Assembly (NCBI RefSeq): GCF_000829395.1
Contig: NZ_AP014680.1
Location: 124,001-188,000 of the forward strand
From: Paucilactobacillus hokkaidonensis JCM 18461
GTDB taxonomy: Bacteria; Bacillota; Bacilli; Lactobacillales; Lactobacillaceae
DNA: 64,000 nucleotides
Reading direction: 5' to 3'
Made by a program: the position numbers and the translations under genes
Notes under the pieces: generated by a model
Databases searched by the model: none
Seen by the model: only the letters and a program-made list of their open reading frames with translations
What the model was told of the DNA's origin: nothing
In this document: positions 8,829 through 16,422 of the stretch, piece after piece
How the letters are laid out: each line of letters opens with the position of its first letter
How positions within the stretch are numbered: the stretch's first letter is position 1

Positions 8829-8864
8829 TGGGGCTGGGTAAAAACTACGTTTCTGTTACGGCCT
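8829..8864 (-). terminator. Terminator-like hairpin following repeat copy C
   Basis: Read on the minus strand: GAGGCCGTAACAGAAAC, loop, then GTTTTTACCCAGCCCC with weak tail. It is homologous to the hairpin at 7430-7465 and lies in the same place relative to its repeat. Confidence 0.5.
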
Positions 8865-8895
8865 CATTATATTTTCTGAATATTATTGCTAAAAC

Positions 8896-9053
8896 GTGGG
8901 CAATAAGGCAGATTCCTCCGCTTAGCTACGATTAACAAACGATCCAAAGTTCGGATCATTCGTTAATCTAGGCTGCCATGAGAACTTACTGCTTTAGCAG
9001 TTAGTTCTTTGGACAACGGAGTATGCTCGGAATCTAATCGCCTTATTGCCCAC
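8896..9053 (-). repeat. Structured repeat copy C (with one extra arm)
   Basis: On the minus strand the closing stem is GTGGGCAATAAGGC / GCCTTATTGCCCAC, fully paired. It has the inner hairpin and one additional arm (AGAACTAACTGCT hairpin) shared with copy B, but not copy B's second arm. It sits between the convergent fdh and DHA2 exporter genes. Confidence 0.85.
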
Positions 9054-9077
9054 TCTTATTTGTCACATGACCTAATT

Positions 9078-10556
9078 TTATTTAGTATTTTTTAACTTAT
9101 TCGAAAGCAATATAGTCGGTAAAATAATAATCAAGGCGGCTATTGAAATAATTAAAAAGCCATACTGAAATGACTCAAGTCGAATATCAACTAAGTGTTG
9201 GTGCGTAAATGATTGTAAGTGATTAGCGGCTACATTGAATTTTCCAGCAGCAAGTTTAGTTTCAAATGTTTTAACTCGGGATGCTGAATAGGCAGTCACT
9301 GCGGTTGTGATGATTGCTGAACCAAAGGCGCTGCCAATGTTTTGGATAATCCGAGCGCCAATGGTGGCAGCAGGGACTTGATTGGTCTTCATGCCAGTGT
9401 AGGAATCAGCCATCAATGGCATTAAAATGCCGCCGGCACCAATGCCGCGAACGAATAAGACGATGGCAATGAGCCAAAATGAAGTGTGTTGATCAATCCA
9501 AAAAAACGGTAAGGTGCCAATAAATGTAATAATGACGCTGGCTAAAACCACATATTTGGCACCAATACTATCAGTTAATCGACCAGTTAATGGTCGTGAT
9601 ACGAGCATCCCTAATCCTTGTGGAACTAAGGCTAAGGCTGCCATAATCACACTCATTTCGCGAACATTTTGGAAAAATAGCGGCAATAATAACATTGCAC
9701 CGTTAAGCACGGTTCCTGCAAGGAAAAGCCCAATAACGGAACCATTAAATGATTTAAATGTGAAGAGTTTGGCTGGCAGGACTGCTTTGTCTTTACGAAT
9801 AAATGCCCAGCCAACGTAAAGTAGCAATGTGACCAATCCGGCAGTGAGAAAAGAAATTGTTGTATGATTACTAAAATTAGCTGCATGTGCTGCCTTCACA
9901 ACACCATAAATGATACTGCTGGTTGAGGCAATTAACAGCAGAATGCCGATAAAATCCATTTTTGCTGTTTTATTTTGTGCGGGATAATTGGGCATTTTCC
10001 AAATTATGAGTCCCAGAGAAATTAAAGTAACGGGTACATTAATCCAAAAAATCCAGTGCCACGATAGAAATTTGATAATAACGCCACCTAAAACGGGTCC
10101 TAATAATGGGCCCAAAATCATTGGTAATCCAACGGTTGCCATCATGCGGCCCATAATTTCAGGCCCGGCCGTTTGCACTAGTAATGTGGTGAGTAATGGC
10201 ATAATTAATCCACCGGCAAACCCTTGAATTAAACGAGCACCAATTAAAAATTGGATGCTGGGAGCAATGGCTGACAAAACTGAACCAATGCCAAACAAAA
10301 TTTCACCAGTCATGAAGACATATTTACCGTTAAATTTATTTAGGAGCCAGCTAGAAAATGGGACGGCGATTCCAGTGGCTAATAAATAGCACGTGATCGT
10401 CCATTGAACAGTGGTCACCGAACTGTTGAAACTATGAACTAAATTATTGATAGCAATGTTGATCATTGTTGAGTCAAGCAAAGGGGCCATGGCGCCGAAC
10501 ACAACGACCCAAGCAATTGTTAAAATAGATTTTGGAATTTCATTTTGTTTTTGCAT
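9078..10556 (-). CDS. MFS multidrug exporter, DHA2 family (14 TM, EmrB/QacA-like)
   Basis: 492 residues with about 14 hydrophobic segments. TM1 has the DHA2 motif LDSTMINIAINN, and TM5 has the antiporter motif C (GPLLGPVLGG). It should export amphipathic drugs using the proton gradient. It is divergent from the TetR gene at 10687; an operator copy sits 26 bp upstream of its ATG and a second lies before tetR. This suggests derepression when TetR binds a drug. The substrate is unknown. Confidence 0.9.
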   Translation of the reverse strand: MQKQNEIPKSILTIAWVVVFGAMAPLLDSTMINIAINNLVHSFNSSVTTVQWTITCYLLATGIAVPFSSWLLNKFNGKYVFMTGEILFGIGSVLSAIAPSIQFLIGARLIQGFAGGLIMPLLTTLLVQTAGPEIMGRMMATVGLPMILGPLLGPVLGGVIIKFLSWHWIFWINVPVTLISLGLIIWKMPNYPAQNKTAKMDFIGILLLIASTSSIIYGVVKAAHAANFSNHTTISFLTAGLVTLLLYVGWAFIRKDKAVLPAKLFTFKSFNGSVIGLFLAGTVLNGAMLLLPLFFQNVREMSVIMAALALVPQGLGMLVSRPLTGRLTDSIGAKYVVLASVIITFIGTLPFFWIDQHTSFWLIAIVLFVRGIGAGGILMPLMADSYTGMKTNQVPAATIGARIIQNIGSAFGSAIITTAVTAYSASRVKTFETKLAAGKFNVAANHLQSFTHQHLVDIRLESFQYGFLIISIAALIIILPTILLSNKLKNTK

Positions 10557-10581
10557 ATTATTTCCTCCGCATATTTCAAAT

Positions 10582-10604
10582 ATAAGAAACTATTAGTATC
10601 TTAT
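10582..10604. promoter_or_regulatory. TetR operator 1 (exporter side)
   Basis: ATAAGAAAC...GTATCTTAT, 23 bp, an inverted repeat with 5 central bases. It is almost identical to the site at 10645-10667, and the two lie 63 bp apart in the divergent intergenic region. Confidence 0.75.
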
Positions 10605-10644
10605 GAATACGAATGCTATAATACTCTTTGAAATGAAAAAGTCA

Positions 10645-10667
10645 ATAAGAAACTTTGGGTATCTTAT
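10645..10667. promoter_or_regulatory. TetR operator 2 (tetR side)
   Basis: ATAAGAAAC...GTATCTTAT, 23 bp, 19 bases before the tetR start codon. The same half-sites as operator 1, in the same orientation; binding would block tetR itself (autoregulation). Confidence 0.75.
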
Positions 10668-10686
10668 TTCTTGAGGAGGATGCGTA

Positions 10687-11295
10687 ATGGCACAAAAACG
10701 ACGGCGTGGAACTGAATTAACAGAAGCAATTTATGAAGCAACGCGCGAAATATTAGAAAATGATGGGTTATCAGCGTTAACTTTTCCCAAAGTTGCAACT
10801 GCTGCTGGAACCAGTAAACCGGTAATTTACCGTCGTTGGGATTCACCGTTTGCGTTAGCCATTGCGGCCGTCCAAGATAAGATCAAGCTAGAGAACCACG
10901 GTCGGATGGATGAACTCAAATTGACGGGAACATCCTTACGAGCAGACTTGGCTCAATTACTACAGCGTTTTATTGTTAGCATGAATGCGTTTGGTCAGTC
11001 TTACACGAACACTTTTTTTAGTGGTATGAGCAAACAACAAAATGAAGTTATTCAAAAGATGATCAACGAAGCGACCGAAATTGATATTAGCGCACTTGAT
11101 CGGGTGCTTAAACGTGCTAAAAGTCGGGGTGAATTGGCAACGACTGAAATGTCTAATGATTTAAAATTATTACCGTTTGATTGGCTGCGGTATCATTTGT
11201 TCATTAATAAAAGTGTCAGTAAGGTGAATCTAACTGCATTGATTGATGATGTGCTGATTCCGTCATATCGCCATGCAACTGAAACACTAAAGTAA
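10687..11295 (+). CDS. TetR/AcrR-family repressor of the divergent exporter
   Basis: 202 residues. The N-terminal TetR helix-turn-helix spans about residues 12-60 (LTFPKVATAAGTSKPVIYRRW is the recognition region). The C-terminal ligand domain has no assignable specificity. The start follows a TGAGGAGG site. Two identical 23-bp operators flank the divergent promoters, supporting control of the DHA2 exporter and itself. Confidence 0.88.
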   Translation: MAQKRRRGTELTEAIYEATREILENDGLSALTFPKVATAAGTSKPVIYRRWDSPFALAIAAVQDKIKLENHGRMDELKLTGTSLRADLAQLLQRFIVSMNAFGQSYTNTFFSGMSKQQNEVIQKMINEATEIDISALDRVLKRAKSRGELATTEMSNDLKLLPFDWLRYHLFINKSVSKVNLTALIDDVLIPSYRHATETLK

Positions 11296-11303
11296 CAGGC
11301 CAT

Positions 11304-11349
11304 AAAAAAACGGATTACCAAAATGCATAATTTCGGTAGTCCGTTTTTT
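11304..11349. terminator. Bidirectional terminator
   Basis: AAAAAACGGATTACC ... GGTAGTCCGTTTTTT, long stem with A and T tracts on both sides, between convergent tetR and the SDR gene. Confidence 0.85.
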
Positions 11350-11391
11350 AATAGTTGGACTAACCTGCTCCACAAGTTGGTTCGACTTGAA

Positions 11392-12429
11392 CTAGTCCAG
11401 TAGGCTGTATTTTGCTAAATAGTCTACTGTGGCTAGGATCACAGCTTCGTTATTATTAGCTGGTTGCCAGTTAAGGAATTTCTTGGCCTTCTGGTTGCTT
11501 ACGTGTCGATTCATCTGCAAAAGTAACTGAGCCTCTTTGGCTTGTTTACTGAAAGGGGCGGCCACATTAATTAACCAATCAGGCATTGTTTTAGTTGAAA
11601 TTCTTTTTGCTAATTGTGGTCGCTGACGACGAATTAAATTAGCAATTTCTGGAAAGGAGATTTGACCATCAGCGGATGCGATAAATCGTTGACCGTTAGC
11701 TTTTGGATCGGTCATGGCTCTGATATGCAGATCCGCAACGTCCCTGACGTCAATAACATTGAGCGCAATGTTAGGCAGTCGTTTCATTGAACCAGTTACA
11801 GTTACAATGCCTTTAATGATCCCAAAACTACCGGAGATATGTTGATTTAGTGATGGCCCTAAGATGGCTACTGGGTTAATCGTCGTAAATTCCATGGCAC
11901 TATTAGTCGATTTAATAAATTGCCAGGCTGCTTGTTCGGCTAGTAATTTCGATTTTTCATATGGAGATAGACCCGGTTCATCTGGATTTGTCCAGTCAGC
12001 TTCAGTTGTGATTGATTGCTTATTTTTATTGCTAAATCCAACCGCACCAAAGTTGGCTGTCATGACTATCCGCGTTACTTGTGCGGCATCAGCAGCTTTC
12101 AAGATGCGAATAATACCTTTTTTTGCAGCCTGGTCCATTTCTTCTGGGTGGCGGGGAATATCCATAAAGACAGGTGAAGCCACACTTAATACATATGTGA
12201 TCCCCTGCATAGCATCATTCCAGCCAGCATCTTGTGATAGGTCAGCCTGGACAAAATTAAGTTGATCCAACCCAGTGATCTTATTTTGTTTCAGCGTATT
12301 GATGACTTCTGTTTGCTTGTCTAGATTACGTAAGGTTGTGCGGACGGCATATCCATGAGTTAAAAGTTGTGCAATAATGTTGAGTCCCAAAAAGCCATTG
12401 CCACCAGTTACTAATACTGTTTGTTTCAT
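11392..12429 (-). CDS. Extended SDR NAD(P)-dependent reductase (epimerase/dehydratase fold)
   Basis: 345 residues from ATG 12429, which follows GGAGG; the upstream ATG at 12441 overlaps that site. It has the Rossmann motif TGGNGFLG at the N-terminus and the catalytic YxxxK as YEKSK near residue 160. The overall pattern fits dihydroflavonol-4-reductase-like aldehyde/ketone reductases. The usual catalytic Ser region reads TANFGAVGF, with Asn/Phe where Ser is typical. The divergent MerR gene and MerR-type promoter suggest induction by a reactive carbonyl or electrophile, which is inference. Confidence 0.8.
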   Translation of the reverse strand: MKQTVLVTGGNGFLGLNIIAQLLTHGYAVRTTLRNLDKQTEVINTLKQNKITGLDQLNFVQADLSQDAGWNDAMQGITYVLSVASPVFMDIPRHPEEMDQAAKKGIIRILKAADAAQVTRIVMTANFGAVGFSNKNKQSITTEADWTNPDEPGLSPYEKSKLLAEQAAWQFIKSTNSAMEFTTINPVAILGPSLNQHISGSFGIIKGIVTVTGSMKRLPNIALNVIDVRDVADLHIRAMTDPKANGQRFIASADGQISFPEIANLIRRQRPQLAKRISTKTMPDWLINVAAPFSKQAKEAQLLLQMNRHVSNQKAKKFLNWQPANNNEAVILATVDYLAKYSLLD

Positions 12430-12479
12430 AATTTCCTCCATTAACGTTTGAAAAATATATTTTTTAGTTTATGATATGT

Positions 12480-12510
12480 AGCATAAACCCTAGAGAACAC
12501 TCTAGGACAA
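12480..12510 (-). promoter_or_regulatory. MerR-type promoter with 19-bp spacer
   Basis: On the minus strand: TTGTCC (-35, at 12505-12510), a 19-bp spacer, then TATGCT (-10, at 12480-12485). The spacer region contains the perfect palindrome CCTAGAGAACACTCTAGG (12489-12506). Over-long spacers with this TAGAG...CTCTA dyad are characteristic of MerR/NmlR/AdhR-type activation. It drives the SDR gene. Confidence 0.75.
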
Positions 12511-12536
12511 CTAAAAATTAAAAAAAGGTGATTTTA

Positions 12537-12983
12537 ATGACATATACAATCAAAGAAGTGGCGGATAAAGTCGGTTTATCTATCTACACATTACGCTTTT
12601 ACGATAAGGAAGGGTTGCTCCCATTTGTGGTAAGAAATCAGGCCGGGTATCGGGAATTTACTGATGGGGATCTGAATCTGATTCATACGATCTGTTGTTT
12701 AAAAAATACGGGGATGAAGATTAGCGAGATTCGTAGCTATATTGAAGATGTGATGGCTGGTCCGGCAACGATTGAGCATCGTAAACAGATTTTGTCGGCC
12801 CATCGATTAAAAGTAGTCGCTGAACAACAAAAAATAGCTGAAAACCTGGAAGAAATTGATTATAAATTGAATATTTATTCGGCACCAGACGCTAACGAAC
12901 AGGTTAAGCAAGAATTGCAGTACGCTGTAGCAGACAAAGTAAATAACCATTTGGAAAATCCATATGGTGCAATTGATGGCTAA
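12537..12983 (+). CDS. MerR-family regulator
   Basis: 148 residues from ATG 12537, preceded by AAAGGTG; the GTG at 12528 is too close to this site. The N-terminal winged HTH (TIKEVADKVGLSIYTLRFYDKEGL) is followed by the dimerisation helix (about residues 75-115). No Cys pattern for metal binding is seen in the short C-terminus; two Cys (ICCLKN) lie near residue 55. It is divergent from the SDR gene and probably binds the dyad at 12489-12506. Confidence 0.88.
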   Translation: MTYTIKEVADKVGLSIYTLRFYDKEGLLPFVVRNQAGYREFTDGDLNLIHTICCLKNTGMKISEIRSYIEDVMAGPATIEHRKQILSAHRLKVVAEQQKIAENLEEIDYKLNIYSAPDANEQVKQELQYAVADKVNNHLENPYGAIDG

Positions 12984-13006
12984 AATATGGTAACCGGTAA
13001 TGGCTT

Positions 13007-13022
13007 TGTTTCACGTGGAACA
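13007..13022. promoter_or_regulatory. parS site 2 (ParB binding)
   Basis: TGTTTCACGTGGAACA, identical to site 1 and in the same orientation, in the gap between merR and repeat copy D. Confidence 0.8.
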
Positions 13023-13133
13023 ACTTTGATGGAGTACAATAACCTGTAAATTATTGGTATTAATAAATATTAAAATGAGGATGGGCTGCTGCTCTGGTCC
13101 TCTTTATTATTTACGAACTTTTATTGCTAAAAC

Positions 13134-13243
13134 GTGGGAAATAAGGCAGATTCTTCCGCTTAGCTACGATTAACAAACGATCCAAAGTCCGGATCATTCG
13201 TTAATCTAGGCTATGCTCAGAATCTAATCGCCTTATTGCCCAC
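13134..13243 (-). repeat. Structured repeat copy D
   Basis: On the minus strand the closing stem is GTGGGCAATAAGGC with GCCTTATTTCCCAC (one mismatch). It has the inner hairpin as in copy A and no extra arms. A weak hairpin (GAGGACC...ATCCTC, about 13076-13103) follows in place of the terminator seen after B and C. It lies between convergent merR and the lipoyl-protein gene. Confidence 0.8.
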
Positions 13244-13264
13244 TCCCTTTTTATGTGTACAAGT

Positions 13265-13621
13265 TTAATTAGATTTAATTGTAACCAGCCACTGTTGTGA
13301 CTGCTCTGACAAGTTATTTGGATGATCAATTATCGCTGAGTTAAGAGCAACGATTTTACCATTTGTCGGTGCTGGAAAGGTCTCGACAACTTTTCCGCCT
13401 TCAACATCAAGCAATTGATCGCCTTGATTAATTTGATCATTTAAATCTGGACTTTTAATAAAACTAATCTCACCGACTTCTTCTAAAATTTGATTGGTTA
13501 GGCCAACTTCAAATAAACCATTTTTTTCAGTGATTTGCAGACCGTTTTGTTGATAAGTTTCACTGGAATGATGATTAAATATAGCTAAAAATTGCTGCAA
13601 TATTTTTTTCAATTGATTCAT
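13265..13621 (-). CDS. GcvH-like lipoyl-carrier protein
   Basis: 118 residues with a hammerhead/lipoyl domain: the lipoylation site is the Lys in LDVEGGKVVETFPAPTNG, and NQILEEVGEISFI matches the glycine cleavage H-protein core. A 25-residue N-terminal extension precedes the domain. No other glycine-cleavage gene is nearby, so it may be one of the stand-alone GcvH-L proteins linked to lipoate scavenging or protein modification in Gram-positives. A macrodomain gene occurs 25 kb away, not adjacent. Monocistronic with an AGGAG site. Confidence 0.75.
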   Translation of the reverse strand: MNQLKKILQQFLAIFNHHSSETYQQNGLQITEKNGLFEVGLTNQILEEVGEISFIKSPDLNDQINQGDQLLDVEGGKVVETFPAPTNGKIVALNSAIIDHPNNLSEQSQQWLVTIKSN

Positions 13622-13795
13622 AATATTTATTCTCCTCTGTTTAAATCGATTGTATTATAACATGGAAATTAACAAAAATGAAAACGCTTAAGTTACCAAT
13701 TGATATTATAAAAGTGCAATATTTTTTCATGTGATTTTAATCTAGTTTCTGTATAATATGGCCTTAATCATTATTTATCATCTTGGAGGCATGTT

Positions 13796-14719
13796 ATGCA
13801 GTCAAATTCACATCCCCAAAACATCACCAAGGGACTCCTATGGGCCACTTTGGCATCCGAATTATGGGGAATTTCCGGGACTGTTCTACAATATATTTCA
13901 CAAAATTTAGCAATTCCAGCCACTTGGTTTTTATCAGTCCGAACGCTCAGCGCGGGGATAGTACTATTAATTATCGGAGCAATTATTGAAGGCAAGCGAA
14001 TTTTTGCCATTTTCATTGATTGGAAACTAGTCGGTTGGCTGATAGCGTACAGCCTATTCGGACTGATGGCCAACTTATATACATTTTATATGAGTGTCCA
14101 AAAAGGGAATGCGGCCGCAGCAACGATTTTGCAGTATCTGAGTCCATTATTCATTGTATTAGGCGGTTTAGTAATCTTGCGACGCCCCATGCGCAGTGAC
14201 TTGATTGCGTTTGCAATTTCTCTAGTTGGATTATTTTTGGCAATTACAAAGGGGAATATTCACGAATTATCAATTCCAATGGATGCACTCATCTGGGGGA
14301 TTCTATCCGGAGTTACGGCGGCTTGTTATGTGGTGTTGCCGCGCAAAATAGTTGAAGAACATTCACCGATTGTAGTACTGGGTTGGGGGATGCTGATTAG
14401 TGGTGTGTTATTTAATATCTGGCACCCCGTGTGGGTCGATGCACCACAACTTAATTTTAAACTGGTGTCTTCACTAGCCGTTGTTGTAATTGTTGGTACC
14501 ATTCTGGCATTTTCAGTTTTGCTATATAGTTTAAATTTTGCACCTTCGGCAGTAATCAGCATCGTGGACGCGGTCCAGCCAGTAGTAACATTTATCCTGA
14601 GTGTAATCTTTTTGCACGTTAAGTTAAGCTGGATTGAGGTATTGGGATCAGCATTAATTATTTTGGCGATCTATGTACTGCAGCACTTTAGAGAAGGAAA
14701 TGTAGAAGAAAACATATAG
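13796..14719 (+). CDS. EamA/DMT-family transporter (10 TM)
   Basis: 307 residues with ten hydrophobic segments arranged as two EamA repeats (LLWATLASELWGISG... and LIWGILSGVTAACYV...). The family exports or imports amino acids, nucleotides or other small metabolites; the substrate is unknown. ATG follows TTGGAGGC. It is monocistronic with its own terminator. Confidence 0.85.
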   Translation: MQSNSHPQNITKGLLWATLASELWGISGTVLQYISQNLAIPATWFLSVRTLSAGIVLLIIGAIIEGKRIFAIFIDWKLVGWLIAYSLFGLMANLYTFYMSVQKGNAAAATILQYLSPLFIVLGGLVILRRPMRSDLIAFAISLVGLFLAITKGNIHELSIPMDALIWGILSGVTAACYVVLPRKIVEEHSPIVVLGWGMLISGVLFNIWHPVWVDAPQLNFKLVSSLAVVVIVGTILAFSVLLYSLNFAPSAVISIVDAVQPVVTFILSVIFLHVKLSWIEVLGSALIILAIYVLQHFREGNVEENI

Positions 14720-14762
14720 ATTCTGAACATTAATGCAACTCGATTAATAAAAATAATAAATA

Positions 14763-14806
14763 AAAAACGGAATTATGACAAAAATATCATAATTCCGTTT
14801 CGTTTT
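14763..14806. terminator. Bidirectional terminator
   Basis: AAAAAACGGAATTATGA ... TCATAATTCCGTTT with A and T tracts. It serves the transporter on the plus strand and the vanX-like gene, whose stop adjoins it, on the minus strand. Confidence 0.8.
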
Positions 14807-15364
14807 TTATAAAATGTAGTCATTTGGATCAGCGCTAGCTGGTCCATACGTATCCATCTCGCTATCACGATAGTCCCACCATTCTTCACTATAGCCAATA
14901 AATCCGGCTGCAGTCATGGCATCATTTAAAATTCGATAGTTGTGTTCTTGATACGGCTTACGCGAATAATCACGTTTAGCCTTGTCACCAAATTCATCAA
15001 ATTTACTTTGCATTGGAATTTCAGTGCCATCCGGCTCACATAGTGTCAGATCAAAGGTGACGCCCTTTTGATGGCTGGAGTTTGGATTAGGTGGCAGTAC
15101 CCAGTTTGGATCAGGATATACTTCAAACAATTTTTTTTGTGCTGCGACTGGTCGATAAGCATCCCAAACTTTGAGACGAAATCCATGTTTTTTAATCAGT
15201 TCACTGGCCTTAGCAAGTTTTTTAACCGTGCCAGTGCGGGCAATAGCAGTGGTGAAATCGTAAATTTTTTTACCTGTAAAATTATTTTCAGTTGCATACC
15301 GAAGATCGACAAAAATTTCAGGATCTAAGGATTGGACGTTTAAAAATCCGTTTGATTCACTCAT
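14807..15364 (-). CDS. VanX/Aad-like D-Ala-D-Ala dipeptidase (M15D)
   Basis: 185 residues from ATG 15364 after AGGAGG. The family cleaves D-alanyl-D-alanine in the cytoplasm. The zinc-site motif SSHQKGVTFDL has the first His and Asp ligands, and SEEWWDYRD has the catalytic Glu. The position that is the third zinc ligand His in VanX (EWWH) is Asp here. Asp can bind zinc, but activity or specificity may differ. It forms an operon with ogt (11-base gap). Confidence 0.75.
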   Translation of the reverse strand: MSESNGFLNVQSLDPEIFVDLRYATENNFTGKKIYDFTTAIARTGTVKKLAKASELIKKHGFRLKVWDAYRPVAAQKKLFEVYPDPNWVLPPNPNSSHQKGVTFDLTLCEPDGTEIPMQSKFDEFGDKAKRDYSRKPYQEHNYRILNDAMTAAGFIGYSEEWWDYRDSEMDTYGPASADPNDYIL

Positions 15365-15375
15365 AATTATGCCTC

Positions 15376-15882
15376 CTAAAATGCTAAAGTGGTGAGCGTG
15401 TTTTCCATTTTTAATAATGCAGTTTTTAGCGGGAGACCGCCGCGATAGCCACCCATTGTGTGATCGGTTCGAATGACGCGATGACATGGTACGACCATCA
15501 TCCAGGGATTACGTCCAACTGCACTAGCAACTGCACGAATGGCAGTTGGCCGGTTAATTCTTTGTGCCAGCTCTTGGTAGGTGATGGTTTCACCGTATGG
15601 AATTGTAGCTAACGTGTGCCAAACTTTTTGTTGTAATGCTGTTCCAAATTGTGGATCAAGTGGCAGATCAAAAGATTGTCTGATCCCATTTAAAAATTCC
15701 AGTAATTGTTTTTTAATTAAAGCTAATTTTGTAGGGTCACTCGGCAATTTATCAGTGGAGAAAAATTCGTTAACCTCAGATAAAGGTGCATCTGGTGAGC
15801 CGACAAAGCATAAACCGGCATTACTAGCTATTAAATAATACCGATGATCATTGAATTGAAGTGAATCATAATAAAATTCCAT
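15376..15882 (-). CDS. ogt: Methylated-DNA-protein-cysteine methyltransferase
   Basis: 168 residues from ATG 15882 after GAGG; an upstream ATG at 15915 lacks a site. It has the acceptor motif VVPCHRVIR and the helix-turn-helix region YGETITYQELAQRINRPTAIRAVASAVGRNP. It repairs O6-alkylguanine by suicide transfer to Cys. It is first in a two-gene unit with the dipeptidase gene. Confidence 0.92.
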   Translation of the reverse strand: MEFYYDSLQFNDHRYYLIASNAGLCFVGSPDAPLSEVNEFFSTDKLPSDPTKLALIKKQLLEFLNGIRQSFDLPLDPQFGTALQQKVWHTLATIPYGETITYQELAQRINRPTAIRAVASAVGRNPWMMVVPCHRVIRTDHTMGGYRGGLPLKTALLKMENTLTTLAF

Positions 15883-15940
15883 CGTAATTACCTCACATTG
15901 TTTGAGTTTAAGCACTTTGATTATACCCTAAAGACACAAA

Positions 15941-15966
15941 AAAAGATGGCGGGGAAGCCATCTTTT
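15941..15966. terminator. Hairpin with T tract
   Basis: AAAAGATGGC-GGGGA-AGCCATCTTTT upstream of ogt on its opposite strand. What it terminates on the plus strand is unclear, since no plus-strand gene is seen after the EamA gene. Confidence 0.5.
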
Positions 15967-16243
15967 GAGGAGTATTACGAAAATCTTGGGGGGATTTCGT
16001 AATTATTTTTCGGTTACTATTGGGAGGAGTAATTGAAAAATATAGGTTTATGTCGTAATAGGAATACTTCGTTCCTGATTACAATTAACATACTAACAGC
16101 AGTTTGTGAAAAAAGTGTGACGATTTTTTTAATCTTAACCATAATTTTATAAAATTCCTAGTGTAATCGTGTTTAACGAGCAAATATTTTTTTGAACTGC
16201 CATTGAAAAGTAATCCAATAATCGGTAAACTAGTTAGTGTAAA
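15967..16243. other. Intergenic stretch with a G-rich hairpin
   Basis: No gene is seen. A hairpin at about 15974-16003 (ATTACGAAAATC, G-rich loop, GATTTCGTAAT) is followed at about 16020-16040 by GGGAGGAG; a similar GAGGAG precedes the hairpin. The two purine-rich tracts look like ribosome sites but have no credible reading frame after them. Confidence 0.4.
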
Positions 16244-16315
16244 GCGCCCTTAGTGTAATGGATAGCACATGAGATTTCGGTCCTCATGATCCGAGTTCGA
16301 CTCTCGGGGGGCGCA
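16244..16315 (+). tRNA. tRNA-Arg (anticodon TCG)
   Basis: It folds as a cloverleaf: acceptor GCGCCCT/GGGGCGC, D-stem GTGT/GCAC, anticodon arm TGAG(A) TTTCGGT (C)CTCA with one A-C mismatch, T-arm CCGAG TTCGACT CTCGG. The loop gives anticodon TCG for CGA arginine codons. The CCA end is not encoded. It is followed at once by a decayed integrase, so it was probably an integration site. Confidence 0.85.
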
Positions 16316-16316
16316 T
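16302..16316 (+). other. attL candidate in the tRNA 3' end
   Basis: TCTCGGGGGGCGCAT at the tRNA 3' end is echoed at 19641-19653 with two G residues fewer. These would be the left and right edges of the former element. The match is short. Confidence 0.45.
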
Positions 16317-16422
16317 AGGCCGTCAGGCCTAGTATAGTAAGGCTTTTAGAGTGCACCAGTTCCAGAACGTATTCTGTTCATTTTAAAAAATTTGTACGAA
16401 ATTTGTACGAAATTATGATAAA

